From: Firmicutes bacterium UBA4845
GTDB lineage: Bacteria > Bacillota > Clostridia > Tissierellales > Sedimentibacteraceae
Reading direction: 5' to 3'
DNA length: 64,000 bases
Assembly: GCA_002399975.1 (NCBI GenBank)
Contig: DHER01000134.1
Location: forward strand, 26,005-90,004
Below, one piece after another: positions 16,663 through 25,949 of the stretch. Both the position numbers and the translations under genes were made by a program. The notes below the pieces were generated by a model. It worked only from the letters and a program-made list of their open reading frames with translations. It was not told where the DNA came from and did no database searches. Positions within the stretch are counted from its first letter, which is position 1, and every line of letters begins with the position of its first letter.

Positions 16663-17627
16663 TTATCTACACCTCTTTTCATATTCTGATATTCCTCAGC
16701 AATTTCTTCAATTTTTCTCAATCTATGGTTCACACCTGATTTTCCTAAAGGCGGGTTTAACATCTCACCTAATTCCTTTAAACTTGCATTTGTGTGCTTA
16801 AGCCGTAAATAAGCAAGCTCTTTTAAATGGTCAGGAAGTCTGTCTATAACTTTATACTTTTTTAACACCCTAATGCTATTAATCTGTCTCACTGAAGTAT
16901 CAACTATTTTGTCAAGGTTTGCAGTCTCGCAGTTTATAACCCTGTTAATCTGATTTCTTGTTTCCTTAACTGCCCTTACGTTCTCAAATTCAAGCACGGC
17001 AATATTAGCACCCATCAAAGCCAGAAGGTCGGAAATCTGCTCACTTTCTTTAATGTACGTAACATAATATCCTTTTCGAAATATAGTTTTCCCTTTAATA
17101 CAGAAATCATCTAAAAGGCTGCATATTCCTCTGCTGTGTTCTTCTTTTTCGCTTACAAATTCGGCATGATAAGATTTTTCCGGGTCACTCACGGAACCAC
17201 AGCCCAAAAAAGCTCCCTTAATATAAGTTTTTTTACAATCGTCATTTTTGATCAGCTCATTGGGTACACCAAAGTCAAATGTCATAATATTATTGGAAAC
17301 ACCTTTTCTGATTATACTTGTATCCAGTAAAAAATTCTTAGATAAACTATTGCCTATTTTTATAATGTAATTATTGCGTTTTTTAAGCCTATTGGTGCTT
17401 TCGACACTAACCTGAGCGGGTATTTTAAAAGCTGTTTTTAAAAGCCTAAAAATACGCCTTGCAACTGCTGCATTTTCTGTAGAAAATTCAACTTCTATTT
17501 TATTAAGCCCCTTTAGGCTTAAATAGCCCATGGTTCTTGTCAAAGCCGACATTTCCGCCTTTGCAGTTAGTATATCTGTTATTTCAGTTCTAGACAGCTC
17601 ATCTTTAATTTTAGAAGAAAATGTCAT
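16659..17627 (-). CDS. whiA: DNA-binding protein WhiA
   Basis: The 322-residue protein has the WhiA layout: an N-terminal LAGLIDADG-like domain (KAEMSALTRTMGYLSLKG; later YIKGAFLGCGSVSDPEK) and a C-terminal helix-turn-helix (KHTNASLKELGEMLNPPLGK). In Firmicutes WhiA influences cell division and chromosome segregation. I start it at ATG 17627 (MTFSSKIKDEL) after AAGGTGG. The neighbours are Nudix upstream and the HPr-like gene downstream; the rapZ and yvcK genes that normally precede whiA are not adjacent here. Confidence 0.95.
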   Translation of the reverse strand: MTFSSKIKDELSRTEITDILTAKAEMSALTRTMGYLSLKGLNKIEVEFSTENAAVARRIFRLLKTAFKIPAQVSVESTNRLKKRNNYIIKIGNSLSKNFLLDTSIIRKGVSNNIMTFDFGVPNELIKNDDCKKTYIKGAFLGCGSVSDPEKSYHAEFVSEKEEHSRGICSLLDDFCIKGKTIFRKGYYVTYIKESEQISDLLALMGANIAVLEFENVRAVKETRNQINRVINCETANLDKIVDTSVRQINSIRVLKKYKVIDRLPDHLKELAYLRLKHTNASLKELGEMLNPPLGKSGVNHRLRKIEEIAEEYQNMKRGVDK

Positions 17628-17637
17628 ATTGCCCACC

Positions 17638-18063
17638 TTACTCGTAACTATGAAATTTAATATCATCAACAGCCTTTTTTATGATTTTTCTTTCATCATC
17701 ATAATGTGCAATAATTAATGATTTTTTAAAAGGAAGAAATTTAGCTTCCACAAAGCCTTCATTTTTTTGAGCAACACAATTCATATTTCGAGCCATCATC
17801 AAATACCAGTGAACTTCTTTATTAATATGAATTCTGTCTGTATAGCAGGTACGGTTAAATTCATAATTGATTTTACCCAAATACTTTATTGTAATAACCT
17901 TTGCTTTTGTTTCCTCATAAACTTCACGTAAGGCAGTCTCATTAAGCGATTCATTTTCTTCAACTCTTCCCTTGGGTAAAACCCAATCTCCATTAAATTT
18001 TTTCAACATCAATATGCTGTTCTTGAAAAAAACAATCCCGCCGGCGCTTACTTCTTCAATCAT
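17638..18063 (-). CDS. Nudix hydrolase
   Basis: This is a 141-residue protein with a full Nudix box, GRVEENESLNETALREVYEE (residues about 35-54, ending EEtxa), which binds Mg2+ and hydrolyses nucleoside diphosphates linked to another group. The N-terminus is SAGGIVFF, typical of the family. The substrate is unknown. I start it at ATG 18063 after GGTGG, trimming an N-terminal extension of the open frame. Ten bases separate its stop from whiA, so they form an operon; a Nudix gene next to whiA is common in clostridia-like genomes. Confidence 0.88.
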   Translation of the reverse strand: MIEEVSAGGIVFFKNSILMLKKFNGDWVLPKGRVEENESLNETALREVYEETKAKVITIKYLGKINYEFNRTCYTDRIHINKEVHWYLMMARNMNCVAQKNEGFVEAKFLPFKKSLIIAHYDDERKIIKKAVDDIKFHSYE

Positions 18064-18197
18064 ATCTGCCACCACTTTGATATTGCAGTCTATATAATAA
18101 CACAATATTTAAAAAAATCAAACACATATTTACAGTGTATAATAAAAGAAATAAAATTTCAACTTTTTTATAATTAAGGTTATTTTTATTGTTAATA

Positions 18198-18232
18198 AAA
18201 AATGCCTACTCTTTTAAAAGTGCGGCATTTTT
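18198..18232 (-). terminator. Terminator after the THUMP methyltransferase
   Basis: AAAAATGCC (18198-18206) pairs with GGCATTTTT (18224-18232), with CTTTTAAAAG inside, giving a U-rich 3' arm on the minus strand. It lies about 30 bases past the stop. Confidence 0.7.
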
Positions 18233-18263
18233 CAATATTATTTTATACCTAATTTTTTCTTTA

Positions 18264-19427
18264 TTAAAAATTAAAATTATCAGTAGTTTTTTTTGGCTTT
18301 TCGCCGAAAAATTGGTAATAATCCACCCTCACATCACCATTGAACAGTTTTCTTTTTCTGTCGGCTTTTCGGCCAAAGTCCCTTTCGAGACTGCCAACTG
18401 ATGTAATTATATATACTGACCATGTTTTATCTTTGCCAAAAGTATGGCCTAATTTCCTGTGAATTTTTTTAATTTCTCCAATGTCTCCCATTCTTTCACC
18501 GTAAGGGGGATTTGTTATTAAAATTCCGTTAGGACACATAGGTTCATTTATTTTCAGAACATCCTTCGCAAAAAACTCTATACAGTCATCTACTCCAGCT
18601 TCAATTGCATTTTCCTTTGCTATATGTATAGCTTTTTTGCTTATATCGGACGCATAAATTTTAATGTGGGAATTTAAATCTATTTTTCTTCTTGCTTCTA
18701 TTTTTGCACTTTTCCAATATTCTTCTTTAACCAAAGGCCAGCCCTGGGATGCAAAGGTACGGTTGAGCCCTGGGGCTATGTTCATTCCTATAAGTGCCGC
18801 TTCTATGGCTATTGTACCTGAACCGCACATAGGATCATACAGCACTCTGTTTTTGTTCCAGAAACTCAGTTTCACAAGTGCTGCAGCCATTGTTTCTTTT
18901 AAGGGTGCTTCCGTTGATTTGGTCTTATAGCCTCTTTTAAACAATCCTTCCCTGGCACCGGTCGTATCAATAGAAATAGTTGCCACATCCTTATGAATTG
19001 ATACCAATATTGTAAATTCCGCTCCTGTTTCAGGCATCCAATCAACGTCATATTCTTCACAAAGCTTCTTTGAAACAGCTTTTTTTACAATTGACTGGCA
19101 ATCCGGAGTTGAATGTAATTTTGATTTTACACTCTTCCCTTTGACAGTAAATCTGCCATCTCGGGTAATCCATTTTTCCCACGGAAGATCATATGTTTTA
19201 TCAAACAGCTCCTCAAAGCTGTATGCTTCAAACTGTCCCATTACAAGCATCACCCTGTCGGCACACCTTAAATTTATATTTGATTTCGGTATGTCTTTAA
19301 TTTCTGCATCAAAGTATATCCATCCGTTTTCAGTTGCTGCATTTTCATATCCTAAATCTCTTAATTCTCTTTTAACTACTGCCTCAAGCCCAAAGGCTGA
19401 TACGGCAGCTAACTTTATTTTGTCCAT
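18264..19427 (-). CDS. THUMP-domain class I SAM-dependent RNA methyltransferase
   Basis: This 387-residue protein resembles the RlmL N-terminal half (YpsC/YcbY group), which methylates guanine N2 of 23S rRNA. A THUMP domain occupies about residues 45-155. The methyltransferase domain carries DPMCGSGTIAIEAA at about 190-203 and the catalytic NPPYGERMG near 305, the N-P-P-Y motif of N2-methylating enzymes. The exact target base is inferred from family only. It is transcribed alone and ends at a terminator at 18198. Confidence 0.9.
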   Translation of the reverse strand: MDKIKLAAVSAFGLEAVVKRELRDLGYENAATENGWIYFDAEIKDIPKSNINLRCADRVMLVMGQFEAYSFEELFDKTYDLPWEKWITRDGRFTVKGKSVKSKLHSTPDCQSIVKKAVSKKLCEEYDVDWMPETGAEFTILVSIHKDVATISIDTTGAREGLFKRGYKTKSTEAPLKETMAAALVKLSFWNKNRVLYDPMCGSGTIAIEAALIGMNIAPGLNRTFASQGWPLVKEEYWKSAKIEARRKIDLNSHIKIYASDISKKAIHIAKENAIEAGVDDCIEFFAKDVLKINEPMCPNGILITNPPYGERMGDIGEIKKIHRKLGHTFGKDKTWSVYIITSVGSLERDFGRKADRKRKLFNGDVRVDYYQFFGEKPKKTTDNFNF

Positions 19428-19475
19428 TATAAACCCTCAATAACAGGGACCGGAAACAAACCCTTGCCAACTGTA

Positions 19476-21146
19476 TTATTTGTAGCTGCTCTTTAATTGT
19501 ACTATTCTGTTAAATAGCAGGTTTCCTTTTGTTGTATCCTGATCAATTATAAAATATCCATGTCTTAAAAACTGGAATCTGTCTCCGATTTTGCAGTCCT
19601 TCATTGTGGATTCAACCTTACATCCATTCAACACCATTTTTGAATTAGAATTTAATTTCTCAAGGAAATTGGTCTTGTCGTAATCTTCGTCCTCCATCAT
19701 GTAATCGTACAGATTAACCTTAGCGTTCATGCAGTGCCTTGCAGAAACCCAATGTATTGTTCCTTTTACCTTCCTGCCAGTAAATCCTGAGCCGCTTTTT
19801 GTTTCAGGGTCATATGTACAACGAACTTCAACTACATTGCCTTTTTCATCTTTTACAAAATCTTCACATTTAACGAAATACGCATTCCTTAGTCTAACTT
19901 CATTTCCTGGGAAAAGCCTGTAATATTTTTTTGGCGGTGATTCCATGAAATCTTTACGTTCAATGTATAATTCTCTGCAAAATGGAATCATTCTTGAACC
20001 CATATCAGGATTATCCGGGTTATTTTCCGCTTCCACATATTCTACTTTGTCCTCAGGATAATTTGTTATCACCAATTTTATAGGCTCCAGTACTGCCATT
20101 GTCCTTGGTGCCTTCAAACTTAAATCATCTCTCACTGCATGTTCCAGCATTGCAATGTCAACAACGCTTTGAGCCTTGGAAACACCGATTTCCTCACAAA
20201 AATTATTAATTGCCTCCGATGTATAGCCTCTTCTTCGAAGTGCCGCAATTGTCGGCATTCGTGGATCATCCCATCCATCCACATATCCTTCTTCTACCAT
20301 CTTCTTCAAATATCTTTTGCCCATCATTGTTTTTGACAAAAATAATTTAGCAAATTCTATCTGCTTTGTTGGAGCCGCTTCAAAGTCATTTAAATTTCTT
20401 AAAACCCAGTCGTAGAACGGTCTATGGTCTTCAAATTCAAGGGTGCATAATGAATGTGTTATTCCTTCAATAGCATCTTCAATAGGATGAGCATAATCAT
20501 ACATAGGATATATGCACCATTTATCCCCGGTATTATGATGTGCTTCATGAAGTATTCTGTAAATTACCGGATCACGCATATTAATATTTGGGCTCGCCAT
20601 ATCAATCTTTGTCCTCAACACTTTTTCACCGTTTGCATATTCTCCATTTCTCATTTTAGCAAACAATTCTAAGTTCTCCTCAACTGTCCTGTTCCTGAAT
20701 GGACTTTCTTTTCCTGGTTCAGTTAATGTTCCTCTATAATCTCTTATTTCATCCGCCGATAAATCGTCAACGTAAGCCAGGCCTTTTTTTATCAATTCTA
20801 TGGCATATCCATACATCTGTTCAAAATAATCGGAAGCGTAAAATATTCTTTCTTTCCATCCGGGGCAAAGCCATTTAACATCTTTTATTATAGATTCCAC
20901 ATAAGAATCATCTTCTTTTGTAGGATTGGTATCGTCGAATCTTAAATTAAATATACCATTATATTTTTTTGCCAGTCCGTAATTCAAGCATATTGATTTG
21001 GCATGACCTATATGTAAGTATCCGTTGGGTTCCGGAGGAAATCTCGTATGTACCCTTTTCCCATATGTTCCGTTCTTTAGATCTTCATTGATTATTTTCT
21101 GTATAAAATTAACCGACTCTATGTTATCGGCATTATCCTCATTCAT
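19476..21146 (-). CDS. glnS: Glutaminyl-tRNA synthetase
   Basis: This 556-residue class I synthetase charges tRNA-Gln directly with glutamine. The HIGH signature is PPEPNGYLHIGHAKS (about residues 37-51). Other family blocks are LRFDDTNPTKED and YDYAHPIEDAIEGITHS, and the C-terminal half forms the two anticodon-binding beta barrels. The KMSKS region reads SKTMMGKRYL, a variant of the usual MSKRKL. I start at ATG 21146 after AAGGAGG. Most Firmicutes make Gln-tRNA through the GatCAB amidotransferase, so this gene marks the subset of clostridia that have glnS. Confidence 0.95.
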   Translation of the reverse strand: MNEDNADNIESVNFIQKIINEDLKNGTYGKRVHTRFPPEPNGYLHIGHAKSICLNYGLAKKYNGIFNLRFDDTNPTKEDDSYVESIIKDVKWLCPGWKERIFYASDYFEQMYGYAIELIKKGLAYVDDLSADEIRDYRGTLTEPGKESPFRNRTVEENLELFAKMRNGEYANGEKVLRTKIDMASPNINMRDPVIYRILHEAHHNTGDKWCIYPMYDYAHPIEDAIEGITHSLCTLEFEDHRPFYDWVLRNLNDFEAAPTKQIEFAKLFLSKTMMGKRYLKKMVEEGYVDGWDDPRMPTIAALRRRGYTSEAINNFCEEIGVSKAQSVVDIAMLEHAVRDDLSLKAPRTMAVLEPIKLVITNYPEDKVEYVEAENNPDNPDMGSRMIPFCRELYIERKDFMESPPKKYYRLFPGNEVRLRNAYFVKCEDFVKDEKGNVVEVRCTYDPETKSGSGFTGRKVKGTIHWVSARHCMNAKVNLYDYMMEDEDYDKTNFLEKLNSNSKMVLNGCKVESTMKDCKIGDRFQFLRHGYFIIDQDTTKGNLLFNRIVQLKSSYK

Positions 21147-21300
21147 ATTTTCCTCCTTGTTTTTATGTAAGCATACAGCATTTTTATATTTATTATACTT
21201 AATGAACATATTTATTTCAAGCTAAAAGTTATACTATTTATTATATCCTTCATTTATAATAACATTCCGGCAGTAACCCAAAGAAAAAAATGCATTCAAA

Positions 21301-21319
21301 AAAAAACGGCATAAGCCGT
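21301..21319 (-). terminator. Terminator after the 3-hydroxyacyl-CoA dehydrogenase
   Basis: GACGGC-TTAT-GCCGT on the minus strand is followed by a run of eight or more T. It lies about 30 bases past the stop at 21347. Confidence 0.8.
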
Positions 21320-21346
21320 CTTTTATATTATATCAACACAAATTGT

Positions 21347-22201
21347 CTATCTGCTGTAATCGTAAAATCCTTTGCCTGTCTTTCTACCCAGTAAATTAGC
21401 TCTGACCATTTTACGGAGAAGCGGATGAGGCCTGTATTTAGGATCTCCAAATTCATTATATAAAACCTCCATTATTGCAAGGCAAACATCCAATCCTATC
21501 AAATCTCCCAATTCCAAAGGTCCCATGGGGTGATTGGCTCCTAACTTCATTCCTGTATCTATTTCTTTCTCTGTGGCAACGCCGTCCGCCAATATGCCTA
21601 CTGCTTCATTAACCATAGGAATAAGTATTCTGTTTACTACAAATCCAGGAGCTTCATTTACGCTTACAGGAGTTTTACCAATTTTTTTAGCTAATTCAAA
21701 TATTGTGTCGTGAACATTTTCATCAGTAAGTTTACCTTTTATGACTTCAATCAATTTCATAACCGGAACCGGATTAAAGAAGTGCATTCCTATGACTTGT
21801 TCTGGATTCTTTAATTTCGACGCTACTTCCGTAATTGATAATGAAGATGTATTTGTTGATAATATTGCATCTTTCTTTGCAACAGCCTCAATTTCACTGA
21901 ATATTGAATGCTTGATTTCCATATCTTCAGCTATTGCTTCGATAAATAAATCGGCATCAGCGCATTTATCATACTCTGTGACTTTAGTAATGTTTGCAAG
22001 AGTTGCATCCATTTCAGATTGTTGTATTTTACCCTTAGATACTAATTTTGTAAGACCTTTGCCGATTACTTCTTCCAAAGTGTTATATGTCTTGCCAAGT
22101 CTTCCTTTAACTATTACAGGGTATCCATTCTGTGCAAATGTTTGTATAATTCCTTTAGCCATTGTACCTGTACCAACAACGCATATTTTTTTAATTTCCA
22201 T
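21347..22201 (-). CDS. hbd: 3-hydroxyacyl-CoA (3-hydroxybutyryl-CoA) dehydrogenase
   Basis: The 284-residue protein matches short-chain 3-hydroxyacyl-CoA dehydrogenases such as clostridial Hbd, which reduce acetoacetyl-CoA to 3-hydroxybutyryl-CoA. The NAD-binding glycine motif is GTGTMAKG at residues 9-16. The catalytic His lies in GMHFFNPVPVMKLIEVI, and the C-terminal domain has LGANHPMGPLELGDLIGLD. The length is typical. It stands alone here, without crotonase, thiolase or Etf genes. AATGGGAGG precedes the ATG at 22201. Confidence 0.93.
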   Translation of the reverse strand: MEIKKICVVGTGTMAKGIIQTFAQNGYPVIVKGRLGKTYNTLEEVIGKGLTKLVSKGKIQQSEMDATLANITKVTEYDKCADADLFIEAIAEDMEIKHSIFSEIEAVAKKDAILSTNTSSLSITEVASKLKNPEQVIGMHFFNPVPVMKLIEVIKGKLTDENVHDTIFELAKKIGKTPVSVNEAPGFVVNRILIPMVNEAVGILADGVATEKEIDTGMKLGANHPMGPLELGDLIGLDVCLAIMEVLYNEFGDPKYRPHPLLRKMVRANLLGRKTGKGFYDYSR

Positions 22202-22437
22202 TTGAACCTCCCATTAATTTATTCATATCCTTTTACCTGTTATAATTATAACATTAAGAAATAGTTTAATCAAGTGGTTTTAATAATTTTGATAAAAATT
22301 TAACATTTTATTTAATAAGTATAATTTATAATTATTGCTCATAATATCAATAGAAGTATCATATAAAGAAATTTTTAAATACTAAATGATGCTATGAGAC
22401 AAAATATGCACCAGAAAGAAGAAAGGACGGTATATTA

Positions 22438-23277
22438 ATGAAAAAAGCAATTGAATTTATTATTAAGTTCATATCCAAGACCAAAGACGATGATATCATA
22501 GCATTAAGCGCTCAATTTTCTTATTATATAATATTGAGTATTTTCCCTCTTTTAATTTTGGGTATCTCAATTATGTGCAATTACAGCAGCTATATTATTT
22601 ATCTATTAAGCACTATTGAACATATATTGCCGTCTGATATATTTAATATAGTGTCAGATATTGTTCACAATACTATAGAAAACTACAGCAAGAACAAATT
22701 TTCAGCAGGTATGCTGGTTGCTTTATGGTCTGCAACCGCAGGAAGTTCAACTATAATCAGAGGAATTAACAAAGCATATGGTTTCACGCCAAAGAGCAGT
22801 TTTATATTCATGAGACTTGAAGGAATTGTTTTCACATTAGCCATAATGATAGCAATGCAGCTTGTTTTCGCACTGATAGTTTTAGGAAAAGAAATTATTT
22901 TATTTATACAAAATATTGTAAAATTTCCTGAAATTACTTATCTTTTAATTGATATTTTAAGACTTAGCCTGCCTATTGTTCTTTTGTTTTTAATATTTTC
23001 AGCAGCATATAAATTCCTAACTTATGAAAAAGTAAGTTTTTCCTTTGTTTTCCCGGGTGCTGCCACATCAACTGCAGGATTCATGATAGGTTCATTCATT
23101 TACTCAAATTATATAAGTACAAGGGCAAAGTATTATAACTCCATATATGGAAATTTATCCATCATGATAATCTTTTTAATCTGGATATTCATTTTATCAA
23201 TTATATTTTTAACAGGAGCGGAAGTAAATTATTTTGCCGGTAGACATAGAGACAAAAATAACAAGGCTGTAGATTAA
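22438..23277 (+). CDS. YihY/BrkB family membrane protein
   Basis: This is a 279-residue protein with about six transmembrane helices. It carries the family start DDIIALSAQFSYYIILSIFP (residues about 19-38), the SATAGSSTIIRGINKAYG block near 100 and the ending LTGAEVNYF. YihY/BrkB proteins are inner-membrane proteins of unsettled function; older ribonuclease BN annotations of the family are wrong. AAAGGACGG precedes ATG 22438. It is transcribed away from hbd; the shared 236-base upstream gap should hold both promoters. Confidence 0.9.
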   Translation: MKKAIEFIIKFISKTKDDDIIALSAQFSYYIILSIFPLLILGISIMCNYSSYIIYLLSTIEHILPSDIFNIVSDIVHNTIENYSKNKFSAGMLVALWSATAGSSTIIRGINKAYGFTPKSSFIFMRLEGIVFTLAIMIAMQLVFALIVLGKEIILFIQNIVKFPEITYLLIDILRLSLPIVLLFLIFSAAYKFLTYEKVSFSFVFPGAATSTAGFMIGSFIYSNYISTRAKYYNSIYGNLSIMIIFLIWIFILSIIFLTGAEVNYFAGRHRDKNNKAVD

Positions 23278-23282
23278 CAGCC
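23265..23282. terminator. Shared terminator of convergent genes
   Basis: GGCTGT-AGATTA-ACAGCC overlaps the BrkB stop codon and is followed by TGTCATTTTTTT on the plus strand. The next gene converges from the other side, eight bases away. Confidence 0.7.
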
Positions 23283-23284
23283 TG

Positions 23285-23887
23285 TCATTTTTTTGATTCA
23301 AATATAAAGTAACTGGATTTCTTTCCAATTATTTTACAATTTCCAAAAATATCGTTAATTTTTTTTCTGCTGCTGACAGCCCCTTGTTTTTTTTGTATTA
23401 CGACGTAAAATTTCCCGTATTGTTTTAAATGTTCATATGCACCCTCATAAAAGGAAAACACAATATTTTTACCTGCCCTGACCGGAGGATTTGTAACAAT
23501 CATATCAAAACTTCCTTCAATATTTTCAAATAAAGAGGAATTGATTACTTTTGCCCTTCCTTCAACCTTATTTTCTTTTACATTCATTGCGCAAAGCTCA
23601 AGAGCTCTTTCATTTACATCTGTCATGGTAACTTTTGATTTATTAAAAAATTTGGCAAGTGCAATTCCTATTGGACCGTAACCGCATCCTAAATCCAACA
23701 AGTTTCCTGCAAATTCTTTATTTTCTTTTATAACCGTTTCAACAAGAAGCATCGACCCAAAATCCATTCCATTTTTTGAAAAAACACTGTTACTTGTGTA
23801 AAAATAAAATTTTTCTGGCCCAATATTCCAGTCAAACTTATATATTTCTTTTTTGCTTCCGGGATTTTTGGTAAAATATTGCTCCAT
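23285..23887 (-). CDS. Class I SAM-dependent methyltransferase, RsmC-like
   Basis: The 200-residue protein corresponds to the C-terminal catalytic domain of RsmC-type rRNA (guanine-N2) methyltransferases (the YbxB group). It has NSVFSKNGMDFGSMLLVET, motif I LLDLGCGYGPIGIALA and the catalytic VTNPPVRAG (N-P-P-V/I). The short single-domain form is normal for Firmicutes. The target base is inferred from family. Its start is 20 bases downstream of the M18 aminopeptidase stop, so the two are probably co-transcribed. Confidence 0.9.
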   Translation of the reverse strand: MEQYFTKNPGSKKEIYKFDWNIGPEKFYFYTSNSVFSKNGMDFGSMLLVETVIKENKEFAGNLLDLGCGYGPIGIALAKFFNKSKVTMTDVNERALELCAMNVKENKVEGRAKVINSSLFENIEGSFDMIVTNPPVRAGKNIVFSFYEGAYEHLKQYGKFYVVIQKKQGAVSSRKKINDIFGNCKIIGKKSSYFIFESKK

Positions 23888-23907
23888 TGCTCCTCCATTG
23901 TTTATTT

Positions 23908-25332
23908 TTATCTGAAATTATTGTAAAATGTTTTATATGCCTTGTACGTCATATATAAATCTGTTTTTGAAATAATTTCATAAGGAGCATGCATGCTTAA
24001 AACAGGAACCCCCATATCCACAACATCCATATTATATTTTGCCATTATGTATGCAATTGTTCCTCCGCCTCCCTGGTCAACTTTGCCAAGTTCTGCAGTC
24101 TGCCATATTACTCCGTTATCGTTAAATAATTTTCTCAATTTTCCTATATATTCAGCATTGGCATCATTGGCTCCTGATTTTCCGCCGCTTCCGGTATATT
24201 TAACCAGTACCGTGCCCTTACCCATTATAGCAGCATTTTGCATTTCGGATACGTCTGAATATGTTGGATCTAAGCCTGCAGCTACATCCGATGAAAGCAT
24301 GCTGCTGAAAGCCAGAGCCTTTTTCAGAGAAAGTTCGCTGTAACTTTTGCCGCTTTCCATTGCAATTAATTCAGCCACCATATTGCTGAAAAATGACGAA
24401 TGCATTCCAGTACTTCCAACGCTTCCTATTTCCTCCTTGTCAGCAAACAGAGCCACAGCAGTTCTATCTGGGTTTTCTAATTCAAGAATTGCTTTTAAGG
24501 ATGCATATGCACATACTCTGTCATCATGTCCGTATGACATCATCATTCCTCTGTCCAAACCTACATCTCTTGCTTTTCCCGCAGGTACGATTTCTAATTC
24601 GGCCGTCTGAAAGTCTTCTTCAATCATGCCATATTTTTCATTAAGGATTTTTAGAACATTAAGTTTAAATTTCTTACCATCCTCTTCATCTGCTTCATCA
24701 ACGTCTCCATTATCCGCCGGAAGGCTGCCTATTATAACATTCAGGCTTTCTCCTTCAATTGCATCGGAAAGCTTTTTGCGTTCCTGTTCCTTAGCCAAAT
24801 GAGGAAGAATATCTGTTATATAAAATATTGAGTCGCTTTCATCATCTCCCACAGCCACTTCAACTGTATCGCCGTTTGCCTTAACTACCGTGCCGTAAAG
24901 TGCCAAAGGAATTGTAACCCATTGATATTTTTTAATACCTCCGTAGTAATGAGTTTTCAACAGTGATACACCATGTTTTTCATACAGAGGATTTTGTTTT
25001 AAATCGAGCCTTGGAGAGTCAATATGGCTGCCTACTATGTTCATTCCTTTTTCAATATTTTCCTTGCCGATAACGGCCAGTACAGCATTTTTCCCTTTAT
25101 TCAAGCAGTAGATCCTATCACCGGGTTTTATTTCTTTCTTGCTCTCTAAGTTTACAAATCCTTTTGCTTCTGCTCTTTTGACAATTTCCTTTACTGAAAG
25201 TCTTTCGGTTTTAGAAGCATTTATAAATGCTCTGTAGTCATCTCCCAACTTAAAAACTTCATCCTTTTCACTGCTGTTTAACTTTTCCCAAATATAGTGT
25301 TTCTTGTAAAATAGTTTATCATTAGTATTCAT
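23908..25332 (-). CDS. M18 family aminopeptidase
   Basis: This is a 474-residue zinc aminopeptidase of the aspartyl-aminopeptidase family. Metal and catalytic residues can be seen in GSHIDSPRLDLKQ (His, Asp), SYGHDDRVCAYA (Asp), FADKEEIGSVGSTGMHS (Glu-Glu) and the late VLSMHAPYEIISKTD (His). Such cytosolic dodecamers trim N-terminal residues from peptides. The length is normal. It heads a two-gene unit with the RsmC-like methyltransferase. AAGAGGAGC precedes ATG 25332. Confidence 0.93.
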   Translation of the reverse strand: MNTNDKLFYKKHYIWEKLNSSEKDEVFKLGDDYRAFINASKTERLSVKEIVKRAEAKGFVNLESKKEIKPGDRIYCLNKGKNAVLAVIGKENIEKGMNIVGSHIDSPRLDLKQNPLYEKHGVSLLKTHYYGGIKKYQWVTIPLALYGTVVKANGDTVEVAVGDDESDSIFYITDILPHLAKEQERKKLSDAIEGESLNVIIGSLPADNGDVDEADEEDGKKFKLNVLKILNEKYGMIEEDFQTAELEIVPAGKARDVGLDRGMMMSYGHDDRVCAYASLKAILELENPDRTAVALFADKEEIGSVGSTGMHSSFFSNMVAELIAMESGKSYSELSLKKALAFSSMLSSDVAAGLDPTYSDVSEMQNAAIMGKGTVLVKYTGSGGKSGANDANAEYIGKLRKLFNDNGVIWQTAELGKVDQGGGGTIAYIMAKYNMDVVDMGVPVLSMHAPYEIISKTDLYMTYKAYKTFYNNFR

Positions 25333-25387
25333 TTTTTGCTCCTCTTATTATTAAAATCATACTAAAATCATACCCTTTTATTTAACA

Positions 25388-25840
25388 TTATTCTTTTATA
25401 ATCAACGATGTCAGGTACATTTGATCCTCGATTTCCATGTACTTAATATCGTAATTTCTGACCATATTGAATTCCCCGTCATATCCGCTCATTAGCCAAT
25501 TCAAATCTGCATTGATATAAATTGCATCTTCAATTTGTTCCAGGCTGTTAATTTTATCAACCTTTACATTCATAGCAAGCTCATAGTCAGCAGGGCAATC
25601 AATCACCTTGAATAAAATGTCAAGGTCATTTTTCAGAAGATTCTCCGCTTCAATTTTGTTAAGCTTATCTTCAAGAGAATCCATATCCTTATTACCGTAA
25701 AGGAATTCATTCATTATTTCTATTCGTTTGTTCAGTAAAAATTCTATATCGCCTATTTCCTCATGAAACTCGTAGCCGCTTATTTTATTGAAACTGAAAA
25801 GCAATAAAATAAGCATTATGCATATAAATTTTTTTTTCAT
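25388..25840 (-). CDS. Hypothetical secreted protein (150 aa)
   Basis: ATG 25840 follows GGGGGGATT. The N-terminus MKKKFICIMLILLLFSF is a clear signal peptide, with probable cleavage near residue 20; there is no lipobox Cys at the cleavage site. The mature part is acidic and mostly helical, with no recognised domain. It could be an anchored or released extracytoplasmic protein. It is 55 bases upstream of the M18 gene on the same strand and may share its transcript. I do not recognise a family. Confidence 0.65.
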   Translation of the reverse strand: MKKKFICIMLILLLFSFNKISGYEFHEEIGDIEFLLNKRIEIMNEFLYGNKDMDSLEDKLNKIEAENLLKNDLDILFKVIDCPADYELAMNVKVDKINSLEQIEDAIYINADLNWLMSGYDGEFNMVRNYDIKYMEIEDQMYLTSLIIKE

Positions 25841-25949
25841 ATGTAATCCCCCCAAAATATTATTCATTTAATATTATAGAGGGACACAAGGTATTTTATT
25901 AGCGCTATTTGTCACTGTAATAAATTAACTTTTCGTTTAATTTCAACAA

